NCBI RefSeq assembly: GCF_001684965.1
Contig: NZ_MAYG01000001.1
Coordinates: 62,001-126,000, forward strand
Origin: Chryseobacterium arthrosphaerae
Lineage (GTDB): Bacteria > Bacteroidota > Bacteroidia > Flavobacteriales > Weeksellaceae
Direction: 5' to 3'
DNA: 64,000 bases
This document shows positions 16,983-25,625 of this stretch, piece by piece. The position numbers were made by a program, and so were the translations under genes. The stretch's first letter is position 1. Each line of letters opens with the position of its first letter. The notes under the pieces were generated by a model. The model saw only the letters and a program-made list of their open reading frames with translations, was not told where the DNA came from and did not search any database.

Positions 16983-18269
16983 ATGTCAACTTATGTAGTT
17001 GTAGGTCTTCAGTACGGAGATGAAGGCAAAGGAAAAATCACGGATGTTTTATCGGCAAAATCAGACTATGTAGTGCGTTTCCAGGGTGGAGACAACGCTG
17101 GTCACACGGTTTATGTGGGTGATGAAAAATTCGTTCTACACCTTCTTCCTTCAGGAGTTCTTCAATGCAAAGGGAAATGTATCATTGCGAACGGAGTAGT
17201 GGTAAACCCTAAGTCTTTCATTAAAGAAGTGAATCAGATCGAGAGCAAAGGCTTGAGAACAGATCATATCTTTATCAGCAGAAGAGCGCATGTGATCATG
17301 CCTTACCACATCCTTTTGGATACTTACCGTGAAGAGGAACACGGAGGAACTCAGATCGGAACTACCAAAAAAGGAATCGGACCTTGTTATGAAGATAAAA
17401 TTGCAAGAGTCGGGATCAGAATGGTAGACCTTTTAAACCCTGAGATTTTAAGAGACAAGATCGAGAAAAACTTAAAAGTTAAGAACTCTCTTTTTGAAAA
17501 ATATTACGGAAAGCCGGTTTTAGATGTTGAAGAGATCTACAACGAATTCCTTGAAATTGGAAAACAGCTTCAGGACAGAATTGTTGATACAGAGCTGGAA
17601 TTAAACGAAGCTATTCAGGAAGGAAAGAACGTATTGTTCGAAGGAGCTCAGGCGTTAATGCTTGATATCGATTTCGGTACTTATCCGTACGTAACTTCTT
17701 CTTCTCCTTCTACAGGAGGTGTTTGTTCAGGAGCAGGTGTTCCGCCAACATCACTTCAGAACCTGATCGGTGTGGCAAAAGCATACTGTACCAGAGTAGG
17801 AAACGGACCTTTCCCATCTGAGCTAGACAATGAATTGGGTGAGAAAATCAGACAGATTGGTGGTGAGTTCGGAGCAACTACAGGAAGACCGAGAAGAACA
17901 GGTTGGTTAGACCTGGTTTCTTTAAAGCACGCTTGTATGATCAACGGAATCAACAATCTTGTCATCACTAAGCTTGACGTTCTTACAGGAATTGAAAACC
18001 TTAAAATCGTTACGCATTATAAAACTGAAGACGGAAAAATTATCGATTATTTCACTTCGTCAACAGAGAAACTGTACAACTACGAACCTATCTACCAGGA
18101 TTTACCAGGTTGGGAGGAAGATATCACAAAAGCAAGAAGCTATGATGAACTTCCGGACAATGCTCAGAAATACATCGAGTTTATCGAGAAATATTTAGGA
18201 ATCAATGTATATTTGGTTTCTGTAGGTCCTGAGAGAAGTCAGAACATTATCAGAAAAGAATTATTCTAA
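16983..18269 (+). CDS. purA: adenylosuccinate synthetase
   Basis: PurA joins IMP and aspartate using GTP, the first committed step to AMP. The protein begins VVGLQYGDEGKGKITD, the GTP-binding P-loop of the family, followed by GGDNAGHTV. GTTKKGIGPCYEDK, SSPSTGGVCSGAGVPP and ATTGRPRRTGWLD are the other signature blocks. At 428 aa it is full length. It has its own promoter and terminator, so it is monocistronic. Confidence 0.97.
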   Translation: MSTYVVVGLQYGDEGKGKITDVLSAKSDYVVRFQGGDNAGHTVYVGDEKFVLHLLPSGVLQCKGKCIIANGVVVNPKSFIKEVNQIESKGLRTDHIFISRRAHVIMPYHILLDTYREEEHGGTQIGTTKKGIGPCYEDKIARVGIRMVDLLNPEILRDKIEKNLKVKNSLFEKYYGKPVLDVEEIYNEFLEIGKQLQDRIVDTELELNEAIQEGKNVLFEGAQALMLDIDFGTYPYVTSSSPSTGGVCSGAGVPPTSLQNLIGVAKAYCTRVGNGPFPSELDNELGEKIRQIGGEFGATTGRPRRTGWLDLVSLKHACMINGINNLVITKLDVLTGIENLKIVTHYKTEDGKIIDYFTSSTEKLYNYEPIYQDLPGWEEDITKARSYDELPDNAQKYIEFIEKYLGINVYLVSVGPERSQNIIRKELF

Positions 18270-18290
18270 GATTCTCATATCATAAAATTT

Positions 18291-18323
18291 AAAGAGGCTT
18301 TCAGTTGTGAAAGTCTCTTTTTT
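18291..18323 (+). terminator. purA terminator
   Basis: AAAGAGGCTTTCA pairs with TGAAAGTCTCTTT (one G-T wobble) around GTTG, followed by a T run. Confidence 0.8.
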
Positions 18324-18411
18324 ATTTTTAAACCGGCGGCGTATTTCGGCATATTTTCAGAACAGTTCATGTTATGGAAATCTCCTATCTTTAAATCCTA
18401 ATTGTAATCGA

Positions 18412-18702
18412 ATGGAAGATAATAAAGTGCCCCAACGTATCCTGGATCATATTGTCATCAGCCTCTATTTTACCATTGCATATGCTGTTTTAATCATTGT
18501 TTATCTGGGGTTGCCGACAGGACTTGCCGGTGATTTCTTACTGAAGCTATTTATTGCCTGTAGCTTGCTGTTTAGTACTGCTGCTATTTATTTTGCCTGT
18601 AAAAGCTATAAAAAAGCAAAGATCAGTTCCGTCATTCTCATTATTATCAATGCTTTGGGATTATTAATTCCTCTGATTCTGTTATTGATGATCTTTACAT
18701 AA
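18412..18702 (+). CDS. small membrane protein, unknown
   Basis: I start at the ATG at 18412 (MEDNKVPQRILDHIV) because the frame upstream overlaps the purA terminator and lacks coding character. The 96-aa product has three hydrophobic segments (near residues 12-32, 40-60 and 70-95) joined by a short KSYKKAKIS loop. No recognisable family. It follows purA at a distance and is probably transcribed separately. Confidence 0.55.
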   Translation: MEDNKVPQRILDHIVISLYFTIAYAVLIIVYLGLPTGLAGDFLLKLFIACSLLFSTAAIYFACKSYKKAKISSVILIIINALGLLIPLILLLMIFT

Positions 18703-18888
18703 TATATTATCCTCAAACTAGAATTACCATTCTTAGCTTTCTGCTATTGTGTTTTTCTGAAAAATAAGCCGGGTTTTAAAGAAAGATTTTAAATTTCAAA
18801 ATGTTAAATTTTCAACTTTATCATAAATTTTTCTAATATTATGTTGTTTTGATAAAATTCTGGCAGATCTTTTGATATTGAATCATTG

Positions 18889-18900
18889 CTTATCGATAAG
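18889..18900. other. palindrome upstream of the tonB-like gene
   Basis: CTTATCGATAAG is a perfect 12-bp palindrome in the AT-rich gap 18703-18949, 50 bases ahead of the TonB gene. It could be an operator; no partner regulator is evident. Confidence 0.25.
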
Positions 18901-18949
18901 AATTAACAAACTAATAATCGCTTTTTTAACAGTTTAAATAGTAGTAGTG

Positions 18950-19789
18950 ATGAAACAACAGAATCAAAACCAGGAATTTCGCTTCAACGAAGTTCTTTTT
19001 GAGCACCGTAACAAAGAATATGGAGCTTATGTATTAAGAAACGAATCAGACAGAATATTAACCAAAGCACTTTTTATAGGAGTCAGCTTAATGGCAGCTG
19101 TGTCAATTACACCGCTTGTGATCTCAGCATTTAAAACTCCGGAAGTAATCACTGGTGGTGGATATGTACTTCCTCCTCCAATGATCATCCCAGAGGAAGA
19201 AAAGCCTAAAGATCCACCTGTACAGATTGTAAAACCGGCAACCCCGGCGCCAGCTGTAAAAACATATGATAATACCGTACCGGAGCCGAAAGCTATTGTT
19301 ACCAATGAAAAAAAAGAAGTAGAGGATAAAACAAATGCTGTAGCAAGTACACAAACATCAGAAGGGGAAGACACAAAAGTTGACAGCTATATTCCGATTG
19401 TTCCCCGTGTCATCGGAGGAGATGGGCCACCTGCTGTAAAATATGATCCACCTGTAGATAAAAATAAAATTGTAGAAGCTGGCGAATTAGGTTCTGAAGC
19501 TAATTTCGTTGGAGGGATAGAGTCTTTCAGAAATAAAGTAATGAACAACTTTGACGGTTCAGGATTTGAATCCGAAGAGCTGGTGAAAACTACAGTGACT
19601 TTTATTGTAGAAATGGATGGTACGATCTCAGGGGTAAAAGCTAATGGAACCAATGCCGATTTTAATAATGAGGCAATGAGAACAATTAAATCAATCTCAA
19701 ACAAAGGGAAATGGATTCCTGCCAAAAACAAAAAAGGAGAATTCGTAAGAAGTTATTTCAAATTTCCGATCTCTATGAAGTTTGATTAA
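18950..19789 (+). CDS. TonB family energy transducer
   Basis: TonB proteins span the inner membrane and the periplasm and energise outer-membrane receptors. The N-terminal cytoplasmic stretch FNEVLFEHRNKEYGAYVLR is followed by one membrane segment near residues 40-60 and a Pro/Lys-rich periplasmic linker (KPKDPPVQIVKPATPAPA). A C-terminal TonB domain follows, with TVTFIVEMDGTISGVKANG, SNKGKWIPAKNKKGEFVRS and FKFPISMKF. The ATG at 18950 is preferred over the adjacent GTG at 18947. It could power the TonB-dependent receptor in this window, but genomes of this group have several TonB proteins. Confidence 0.88.
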   Translation: MKQQNQNQEFRFNEVLFEHRNKEYGAYVLRNESDRILTKALFIGVSLMAAVSITPLVISAFKTPEVITGGGYVLPPPMIIPEEEKPKDPPVQIVKPATPAPAVKTYDNTVPEPKAIVTNEKKEVEDKTNAVASTQTSEGEDTKVDSYIPIVPRVIGGDGPPAVKYDPPVDKNKIVEAGELGSEANFVGGIESFRNKVMNNFDGSGFESEELVKTTVTFIVEMDGTISGVKANGTNADFNNEAMRTIKSISNKGKWIPAKNKKGEFVRSYFKFPISMKFD

Positions 19790-19814
19790 TTGCTCTGAAA
19801 ACAATTTTTAATAG

Positions 19815-19844
19815 TTATCCACAAAGATTTTTTTTTGTGGATAA
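19815..19844. other. hairpin made of two inverted DnaA-box-like sequences
   Basis: TTATCCACA (19815-19823) and TGTGGATAA (19836-19844) are both exact matches to the bacterial DnaA box and are inverted, in AT-rich DNA just upstream of parA. With the flanking T run the same sequence can act as the TonB-gene terminator. Whether it is an origin element or simply a terminator cannot be decided here. Confidence 0.5.
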
Positions 19845-19928
19845 TTTTTTTTATCGTTAAATTGCTTATTAACAATATTTTAACTCAATTTTGATTTTCC
19901 CCCTTCACCGGGAGCAAAGAAAAAAGTG

Positions 19929-19936
19929 TATTTTTG
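19929..19936 (+). promoter_or_regulatory. -7 element for parAB
   Basis: TATTTTTG fits TAnnTTTG, 19 bases before the parA ATG at 19955. The nearest TTTG upstream is too far for a normal -33. Confidence 0.4.
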
Positions 19937-19954
19937 AAACTTAAAGTTCGAATA

Positions 19955-20728
19955 ATGGCAAAAATCATAGGTATTGCTAATCAGAAAGGAGGTGTCGGAA
20001 AAACGACTACCGCTGTAAATCTGGCAGCAGCATTAGGAGTATTGGAAAAAAGAATATTAATCATTGACGCTGATCCCCAGGCTAATGCTACATCAGGGCT
20101 GGGCGTTGAAGATGTTCAGTACTCTACATACAATCTGTTGGAGCATAGTGCAGATACAAGACTTTGTATCAAGAGAACTGCAACTCCGAACCTGGATATT
20201 ATCCCGTCACATATTGACCTGGTAGCTGCAGAAATCGAATTGGTAGACAAGGAAGACCGTGAGTATATGCTGAAAAAAGCATTGGCCAGCGTAAGAGATG
20301 ATTATGACTATATCATTATAGACTGTGCACCAAGTTTAGGTCTTATTACCGTGAATGCCCTTACAGCGGCAGACTCTGTAATTATCCCGATTCAGTGTGA
20401 ATACTTTGCACTGGAAGGATTGGGGAAACTTCTGAATACCGTTAAGAACGTTCAGAAGATCCATAACAAAGACCTTGGAATAGAAGGGCTTCTCCTTACC
20501 ATGTATGACAGCAGATTAAGACTGTCTAATCAGGTAGTGGAAGAAGTGAATCTGCACTTCCCTGAAATGGTTTTTGAAACCATTATCAGCAGAAACGTAA
20601 GATTGAGTGAAGCACCTAGTTTCGGAGAAAGTATCCTGAACTATGATGCAGAAAGTAAAGGAGCTGTTCAGTACATTCAGTTAGCTGAAGAAGTTCTTTT
20701 GAAGAATGAAAATTTAGTAAAGAATTAA
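19955..20728 (+). CDS. parA: ParA chromosome-partitioning ATPase
   Basis: ParA/Soj moves ParB-parS complexes during chromosome segregation. I start at the ATG at 19955 (MAKIIGIANQKGGVGKTTT), which puts the deviant Walker A motif at the N-terminus as in the family; the longer frame adds seven residues. ILIIDADPQANATSG and YIIIDCAPSLGLITVNAL are the other ATPase blocks. 257 aa, normal. parB follows after 70 bases, as is usual for the chromosomal pair. Confidence 0.95.
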   Translation: MAKIIGIANQKGGVGKTTTAVNLAAALGVLEKRILIIDADPQANATSGLGVEDVQYSTYNLLEHSADTRLCIKRTATPNLDIIPSHIDLVAAEIELVDKEDREYMLKKALASVRDDYDYIIIDCAPSLGLITVNALTAADSVIIPIQCEYFALEGLGKLLNTVKNVQKIHNKDLGIEGLLLTMYDSRLRLSNQVVEEVNLHFPEMVFETIISRNVRLSEAPSFGESILNYDAESKGAVQYIQLAEEVLLKNENLVKN

Positions 20729-20751
20729 ATTAATAATAAATGGCCCATAAG

Positions 20752-20765
20752 TGAATGATCATTCA
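20752..20765. repeat. palindrome in the parA-parB gap
   Basis: TGAATGATCATTCA is a perfect 14-bp palindrome 20 bases after the parA stop. It is followed by a CATCATTTATCA unit (20778-20789), also found at 23182-23193 before lepB. It is not the usual ParB-binding parS sequence. Confidence 0.45.
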
Positions 20766-20798
20766 TCACTTATCAAACATCATTTATCAATTATATCT

Positions 20799-21689
20799 AT
20801 GAAGGACAAAAAAAGAGCTATGGGACGCGGCTTGGGCGCCATTTTAAGTGCAGAATCCAAAGCAACTGTGAATTCCGCTACCGATGAAGGAGCAGATAAG
20901 TTTGTAGGAAATATTGTAGAAGTTGCGCTTGAAGATATTTACCCGAACCCGACGCAGCCGAGAACTTATTTTGATGAAAAAGCATTAAATGAACTTGCCC
21001 AGTCTATCAAAAACTTAGGCGTGATCCAGCCGGTTACCTTAAGAAAAGACGGTGAGAAATTTGAGATCATATCCGGGGAAAGACGTTACAGAGCCAGTAA
21101 AATTGCAGGCTTAACGACTATTCCTGCCTATATCCGTCTGGTAAATGATCAGGAGCTTCTTGAAATGGCTCTTGTTGAAAACATCCAGAGAGAAGATCTT
21201 GATGCCATTGAAATTGCTTTGACTTATCATAGACTTTTGGAGGAGATCGGTCTTACTCAGGAAAACCTGAGCCAGAGAATAGGGAAGGACAGGAGTACCA
21301 TTACCAATTCCATCAGATTGCTGAGGCTCAATCCGGATATTCAGAATGCCATCAGAAGTGGTGAGATTTCTGCAGGACACGGAAGAGCAATCATCAGTCT
21401 TGAAAGTGAAGAAGACCAGCAGGTTTTATTCGAACTGATCATAAAAGAAAAATTAAACGTTCGTCAGGCAGAACAGGCTGCTGCTGCCCTGAAGAATCCT
21501 AAATCTCCGGCTGCTAAAAAAGCAAGCATGGAGCTTTCCAATAATTATAAAAGAGCCCAGAAGACCATCGCTGATATCTTAGATGTAAAAGTGGAGATCA
21601 AAACTTCGGGCAATGGTAAAAAAGGTAAAATTGTTCTGGACTTTAAAAATGAAGAAGAGCTGGAATATATTTTATCCCATATTAAATAA
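20799..21689 (+). CDS. parB: ParB chromosome-partitioning protein
   Basis: ParB binds parS, is a CTPase and loads onto DNA as a clamp. The start at 20799 (MKDKKRAMGRGLGAIL) gives the family's N-terminal ParA-stimulating GRGLGALL-type motif. The longer upstream frame runs through the palindromic gap. Later come PNPTQPRTYFDEKAL, ISGERRYRAS (CTP-binding box II), ALVENIQREDLDAIE, and the HTH segment IGKDRSTITNSIRLLRL. 296 aa. The next gene overlaps its stop by one base. Confidence 0.95.
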   Translation: MKDKKRAMGRGLGAILSAESKATVNSATDEGADKFVGNIVEVALEDIYPNPTQPRTYFDEKALNELAQSIKNLGVIQPVTLRKDGEKFEIISGERRYRASKIAGLTTIPAYIRLVNDQELLEMALVENIQREDLDAIEIALTYHRLLEEIGLTQENLSQRIGKDRSTITNSIRLLRLNPDIQNAIRSGEISAGHGRAIISLESEEDQQVLFELIIKEKLNVRQAEQAAAALKNPKSPAAKKASMELSNNYKRAQKTIADILDVKVEIKTSGNGKKGKIVLDFKNEEELEYILSHIK

Positions 21690-22327
21690 TGAAGAAAATA
21701 TTTTTCACATTTTTCTTGTGCCTGGCTGCATTGGCCTATTCACAAGTCAATCCAATCGATACCGTTCGGATGCAGACGCCTCCGAAACCGGAAACCCCTG
21801 TGCTGAAACCGGGAAAAACAGAATCTAAGATCATTGAAGATCTTGAAAAAGCGAACGGCCCCACAAAGAAAACGATTAAGCTGAACCCTACCAGAGCAGG
21901 TTTGTATTCAGCAGTTTTACCGGGACTGGGACAATTCTATAACAAAAAATACTGGAAGATTCCCATTGTTTGGGGAGCTGTAGGAGCAGGAGTAGGTATT
22001 GCCGTCTGGAATGACAACCAATACAAGAAATATCGTGAATATTACATCGCTAAACTTAATGGAACACCCAATGAATTTGTAGACAGCCATCCCTGGTTAG
22101 ACAAAAGAGCATTGGGGAATGCACAGGACAGATCGAAAAGACAAAGGGACTATGCCATTGCCATTACAGGACTGATTTACATTCTGAATATAGTAGATGC
22201 CGTAGTGGATGCGCATCTTTATGAAAGCCGCCATGATCCGGATCTTACCTTTAAGCCGTCTATGATTCAGGATCAGTACGGATATGATGCACCGAAAACC
22301 GGGTTTAGTTTAAGTTATAGATTTTAA
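21689..22327 (+). CDS. DUF5683 membrane protein
   Basis: The product starts with a signal peptide (KKIFFTFFLCLAALAYSQ) and then a Pro/Lys-rich linker. PTRAGLYSAVLPGLGQFYNKKYWKIP and AVGAGVGIAVWNDNQYKKYRE form the DUF5683 core with a membrane segment, and ITGLIYILNIVDAVVDAHL a second. 212 aa. It overlaps the parB stop, so it is translationally coupled, and in flavobacteria it sits stably between parB and dapB. Function unknown. Confidence 0.82.
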   Translation: MKKIFFTFFLCLAALAYSQVNPIDTVRMQTPPKPETPVLKPGKTESKIIEDLEKANGPTKKTIKLNPTRAGLYSAVLPGLGQFYNKKYWKIPIVWGAVGAGVGIAVWNDNQYKKYREYYIAKLNGTPNEFVDSHPWLDKRALGNAQDRSKRQRDYAIAITGLIYILNIVDAVVDAHLYESRHDPDLTFKPSMIQDQYGYDAPKTGFSLSYRF

Positions 22328-22388
22328 TAGAATACTAGATGCATGATGCCTTACGAGGAAAATGCAGGATTAAAAAATAAAAAAGATT

Positions 22389-23090
22389 ATGAAAATAGCA
22401 TTAGTGGGTTATGGTAAGATGGGAAAGATCATTGATGAGATCGCACAGAAAAGAGGTCATGAGGTGGTGGCCCGCCTGAAGGAAACTCCAACTGCTGAAA
22501 ATCTTAACAATCCGGATGTTGTGATTGAATTCTCTTTGCCGGAAGTTGCCTATGATAACATCAAAGCATGTCTTGAAAATAAAATTCCGGTAATCTGCGG
22601 AACGACAGGATGGCTGGAGAAAAAACAAGAAATAGAAAAACTGGCCGTAGAAAATGATACGGCATTCCTATATGGTTCCAACTTTAGTTTAGGAGTGAAT
22701 TTATTTTTTGCTTTAAACGAAAAGCTTGCCGATCTGATGAAAAACGTGGACGAGTACTCTTGCCAGCTGGAAGAAATTCACCATATCCATAAAAAAGATG
22801 CACCTAGCGGTACCGCTATTTCCATTGCTGAAGGTATTATAGAAAATAATCCTAAGTTTGATGCCTGGAAGCTGGAAGAAACAGAAGGCAGGCAGCTTGG
22901 TATTTTCGCTGTTCGTGAAGATGAAGTTCCGGGAACCCACAGCGTATTCTACAGAAGTGAAGTAGATGAGATTGAAATCAAACATACTGCTTTCAACAGA
23001 AACGGATTTGCATTGGGAGCTGTAGTCGCTGCCGAATGGATCAAAGATAAAAAAGGAAACTTCGGAATGAAAGACGTTTTGGGGCTTTAA
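22389..23090 (+). CDS. dapB: 4-hydroxy-tetrahydrodipicolinate reductase
   Basis: DapB reduces hydroxy-tetrahydrodipicolinate with NAD(P)H in lysine and diaminopimelate synthesis. The nucleotide-binding motif ALVGYGKMGK is at the N-terminus. VICGTTGW, FSLGVNLFF, the catalytic region EEIHHIHKKDAPSGTAISIA and HTAFNRNGFALGAV follow in order. 233 aa, slightly short of the enterobacterial form but normal for Bacteroidota. It is in a stable parAB-dapB-lepB order. Confidence 0.96.
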   Translation: MKIALVGYGKMGKIIDEIAQKRGHEVVARLKETPTAENLNNPDVVIEFSLPEVAYDNIKACLENKIPVICGTTGWLEKKQEIEKLAVENDTAFLYGSNFSLGVNLFFALNEKLADLMKNVDEYSCQLEEIHHIHKKDAPSGTAISIAEGIIENNPKFDAWKLEETEGRQLGIFAVREDEVPGTHSVFYRSEVDEIEIKHTAFNRNGFALGAVVAAEWIKDKKGNFGMKDVLGL

Positions 23091-23127
23091 TTTGTAACAA
23101 ATTCTGTAAATTGCAGACAAATAAACA

Positions 23128-23199
23128 GAAAATGATGAATAGTGAATTGTAAATAGCGAACTGCTGTGATCATTTATTACTCATCATTTATCATTGATA
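23128..23199. repeat. AT-rich intergenic repeat before lepB
   Basis: The gap between dapB and lepB contains repeated AGTGAATTGTAAAT-like and TTACTCATCATTTATCATT-like units. CATCATTTATCA at 23182-23193 recurs at 20778-20789. The units look like degraded short tandem repeats. No gene is seen. Confidence 0.4.
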
Positions 23200-23224
23200 T
23201 CATAAGAATAGGCACAAAAAATTT

Positions 23225-24868
23225 ATGAATTATTTTTTAACTTATACAGTGTATGTCCTCATTTTATCTGTATTGATGGGGATTTCAACTTGGAAGCTGT
23301 TCAAGAAAATGGGGTATAGCCCTTTATTGGCTTTTATACCTTTCTACAACTATTTCATTATTCTTAAAGAAACAAAACACCCGAAATGGTGGGCTATTCT
23401 TTCATATCTTCCGATCGTAGGACCCATTATGATGTCTGTTTTTCATCTTTACCTGGTGAAGAAGTTCGGAAAAACACTTTTCAAGGATCAGATCCTTACT
23501 GTGATCCTCCCGTTTATCTATATGGCAGTGATCAACTATTCTAAAGATGTGGAACTGGAAGATGAAAATGCCAATGACCTGTTTCTTACCGATGAAGAGA
23601 AAAATGACAAAAAGAAAGATACCTTTATCGGATCTATTACTTTTGCTGTTGTCTTTGCAACCATCATCCACGTTTTTGTAACACAGCCGTTCGGAATTCC
23701 TACAGGATCAATGGAAAGAACATTGCTGGTAGGAGACTTCCTTTTCGTCAACAAATGGAGCTATGGATACAGATTACCCATGCGTCCTGTAGCAATACCT
23801 TTCCTTCAGGGAACCATTATGGATACCGGACAGAAAGGAAATCCTAAAGATGACCCGAAATCTTATGTAGACGGAGTAAAGCTGCCTTACACAAGAATTT
23901 TACAATTCAATAAGCCGCAGAAAAATGATGTGGTAGTTTTCAACTATCCTCAGGATTCCGTACACACAGCAATCGACAGAAAAGATCCGTACGTAAAAAG
24001 ATGTGTGGCTACAGCAGGGGATACTTTCGAAATGAGAGCCGGAAGACTTTTTGTGAATGGCAAACCGGAAACCGTTTTAGGGGACCAGGAAGTTCAGCAC
24101 AGATATATTGTAACTACAGGAAGCCAGTTGGATATTCCTTCATTATATAATACATACGGCTTTTTGCCGGTTCAGGAAGTGCAGACAGATAAAGGATATC
24201 TTTACGCTTTCCAGGGGCTGACAGATAAAACAGCGAAAGAAATTAAAGAGCTTTCTCAGGTAATTGATATGAAAGAAGAAGTTTCCCCGAAAGGAGAAGC
24301 TGCCATTTATTACAGAGATGAAGCCAAAACTAAAATTGATACCACTCAGTCTATCTTCCCTGTCAACAAACCTTGGAATCAGGATTGGTACGGTCCTGTA
24401 AGAATTCCTAAAAAAGGGGATGTGGTAGCGATCAACAATGAAACCCTTCCGATGTACCAGTGGATTATTTCAGAATACGAACATAATAGTCTGGAAAAAA
24501 AGAACGGAAAAATTTTCATCAACGGAAAAGAAGCGAATCAGTATACCATTCAGCAGGATTATTACATGATGGTGGGAGACAACAGGGATGCTTCCTTAGA
24601 TGCAAGATTCTTTGGTTTTGTTCCGGAAGAAAACATCGTAGGAAAACCGATGTTTACATGGATGAGCCTTCAGGGAGCCTTTGCAGACAGCAGTTCTACG
24701 TATCAGGCGCCATTCAAGATCCGTTGGGACAGAATGTTTAAAGCAACAAACACAGGAGAAGCCAATAAAACCTCGTACTGGTGGATTGCAGCAATGATCC
24801 TGATACTGTTCTTCGGATGGGAGTATTTCGTGAAATTGTTCAGAAAGAATAAAACCGAAAACGATTAA
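23225..24868 (+). CDS. lepB: signal peptidase I
   Basis: LepB cleaves signal peptides on the periplasmic face of the inner membrane. The N-terminal part (about residues 1-110) has three hydrophobic segments of a DUF5684-like domain. A further membrane segment precedes the S26 catalytic region. The catalytic Ser is in GIPTGSMERTLLVGDFLFV and the general-base Lys in YVKRCVATAGDTFEM. A long insertion follows before the last conserved block MVGDNRDASLDARFFGFV. A final membrane segment is near the C-terminus. At 547 aa it is far longer than the 320-aa E. coli enzyme, but this long form is usual in Bacteroidota. Confidence 0.94.
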   Translation: MNYFLTYTVYVLILSVLMGISTWKLFKKMGYSPLLAFIPFYNYFIILKETKHPKWWAILSYLPIVGPIMMSVFHLYLVKKFGKTLFKDQILTVILPFIYMAVINYSKDVELEDENANDLFLTDEEKNDKKKDTFIGSITFAVVFATIIHVFVTQPFGIPTGSMERTLLVGDFLFVNKWSYGYRLPMRPVAIPFLQGTIMDTGQKGNPKDDPKSYVDGVKLPYTRILQFNKPQKNDVVVFNYPQDSVHTAIDRKDPYVKRCVATAGDTFEMRAGRLFVNGKPETVLGDQEVQHRYIVTTGSQLDIPSLYNTYGFLPVQEVQTDKGYLYAFQGLTDKTAKEIKELSQVIDMKEEVSPKGEAAIYYRDEAKTKIDTTQSIFPVNKPWNQDWYGPVRIPKKGDVVAINNETLPMYQWIISEYEHNSLEKKNGKIFINGKEANQYTIQQDYYMMVGDNRDASLDARFFGFVPEENIVGKPMFTWMSLQGAFADSSSTYQAPFKIRWDRMFKATNTGEANKTSYWWIAAMILILFFGWEYFVKLFRKNKTEND

Positions 24869-24892
24869 TAGAAAAAATTAAACTTAAAATAG

Positions 24893-24923
24893 AATGAAGT
24901 ATTTGAAAAAATACTTCATTTTT
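24893..24923 (+). terminator. lepB terminator
   Basis: AATGAAGTATTT and AAATACTTCATT form a perfect 12-bp stem capped by a GAAA tetraloop and followed by T residues. Confidence 0.85.
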
Positions 24924-24928
24924 GCATT

Positions 24929-25552
24929 ATGAATATGAAGAATGTTTTATTACCGGTATTTTATTTACCACCGGTTTCATGGTTTTCAGTGTTTTTGGAT
25001 GCTGAAAATGACGTTGTATTTGAACAGTTTGAAAACTTTCCAAAGCAGACCTATAGAAACAGAGCCAATATCTATGGAGCCAATGGCAGACTGTCGCTGA
25101 TCATCCCTATGAACCATAATGGAAAAAGGGAAATGAAAGATATTGAGATTTCGTACAGAGAAGACTGGAGAACCCTTCACTGGAAGTCGATCAAGACCGC
25201 TTATCAAAGCTCTCCTTATTTCGAATACTATGAAGATAAATTCAGAAAGATCTTCGATATGAAAGAAAAGTTTCTTTTGGATTTTAACCTTAAAGGGTTG
25301 GAGATCATCCAACAGATACTGAAAACAGAAAAGGCACACTCTTTGAATGTAGAATATATCAAAAATCCGGAAGGTATCAGTTTCAGAGAAAAATTCTCAG
25401 CAAAACACCCTTCAGAATTTGAAATGGAAGAATATTACCAGACTTTCTCAGATAAATTTGGATTTTTGAAAGATTTATCGGTTCTGGATCTTGTCTGTAA
25501 CAAAGGTCCTGAGTCGCTTTCTTATATTAAAAAAATAAAACAGTCATCATAG
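24929..25552 (+). CDS. WbqC family protein
   Basis: The 207-aa protein resembles WbqC/WcaX-like proteins, found in polysaccharide loci and next to lepB in many flavobacteria. Visible blocks are VLLPVFYLPPVSWFSVF, QTYRNRANIYGANGRLSLIIPM, DWRTLHWKSIKTAYQSSPYFEYYED and the late LSVLDLVCNKGPES. It has no signal peptide. The biochemical role is not settled; amino-sugar modification has been suggested for the family. It starts 6 bases after the lepB terminator. Confidence 0.82.
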   Translation: MNMKNVLLPVFYLPPVSWFSVFLDAENDVVFEQFENFPKQTYRNRANIYGANGRLSLIIPMNHNGKREMKDIEISYREDWRTLHWKSIKTAYQSSPYFEYYEDKFRKIFDMKEKFLLDFNLKGLEIIQQILKTEKAHSLNVEYIKNPEGISFREKFSAKHPSEFEMEEYYQTFSDKFGFLKDLSVLDLVCNKGPESLSYIKKIKQSS

Positions 25553-25625
25553 TAAATCACTGTTGATCCCCTTAAAAACGGATAAAACTGGTGGGTGTAT
25601 GACTTTTAAAATTAAATATCAACAT

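Noticed and set aside
18307..18411. N-terminal extension of the small membrane protein
   Set aside because: It runs through the purA terminator and is not hydrophobic or conserved-looking; the ATG at 18412 is better.
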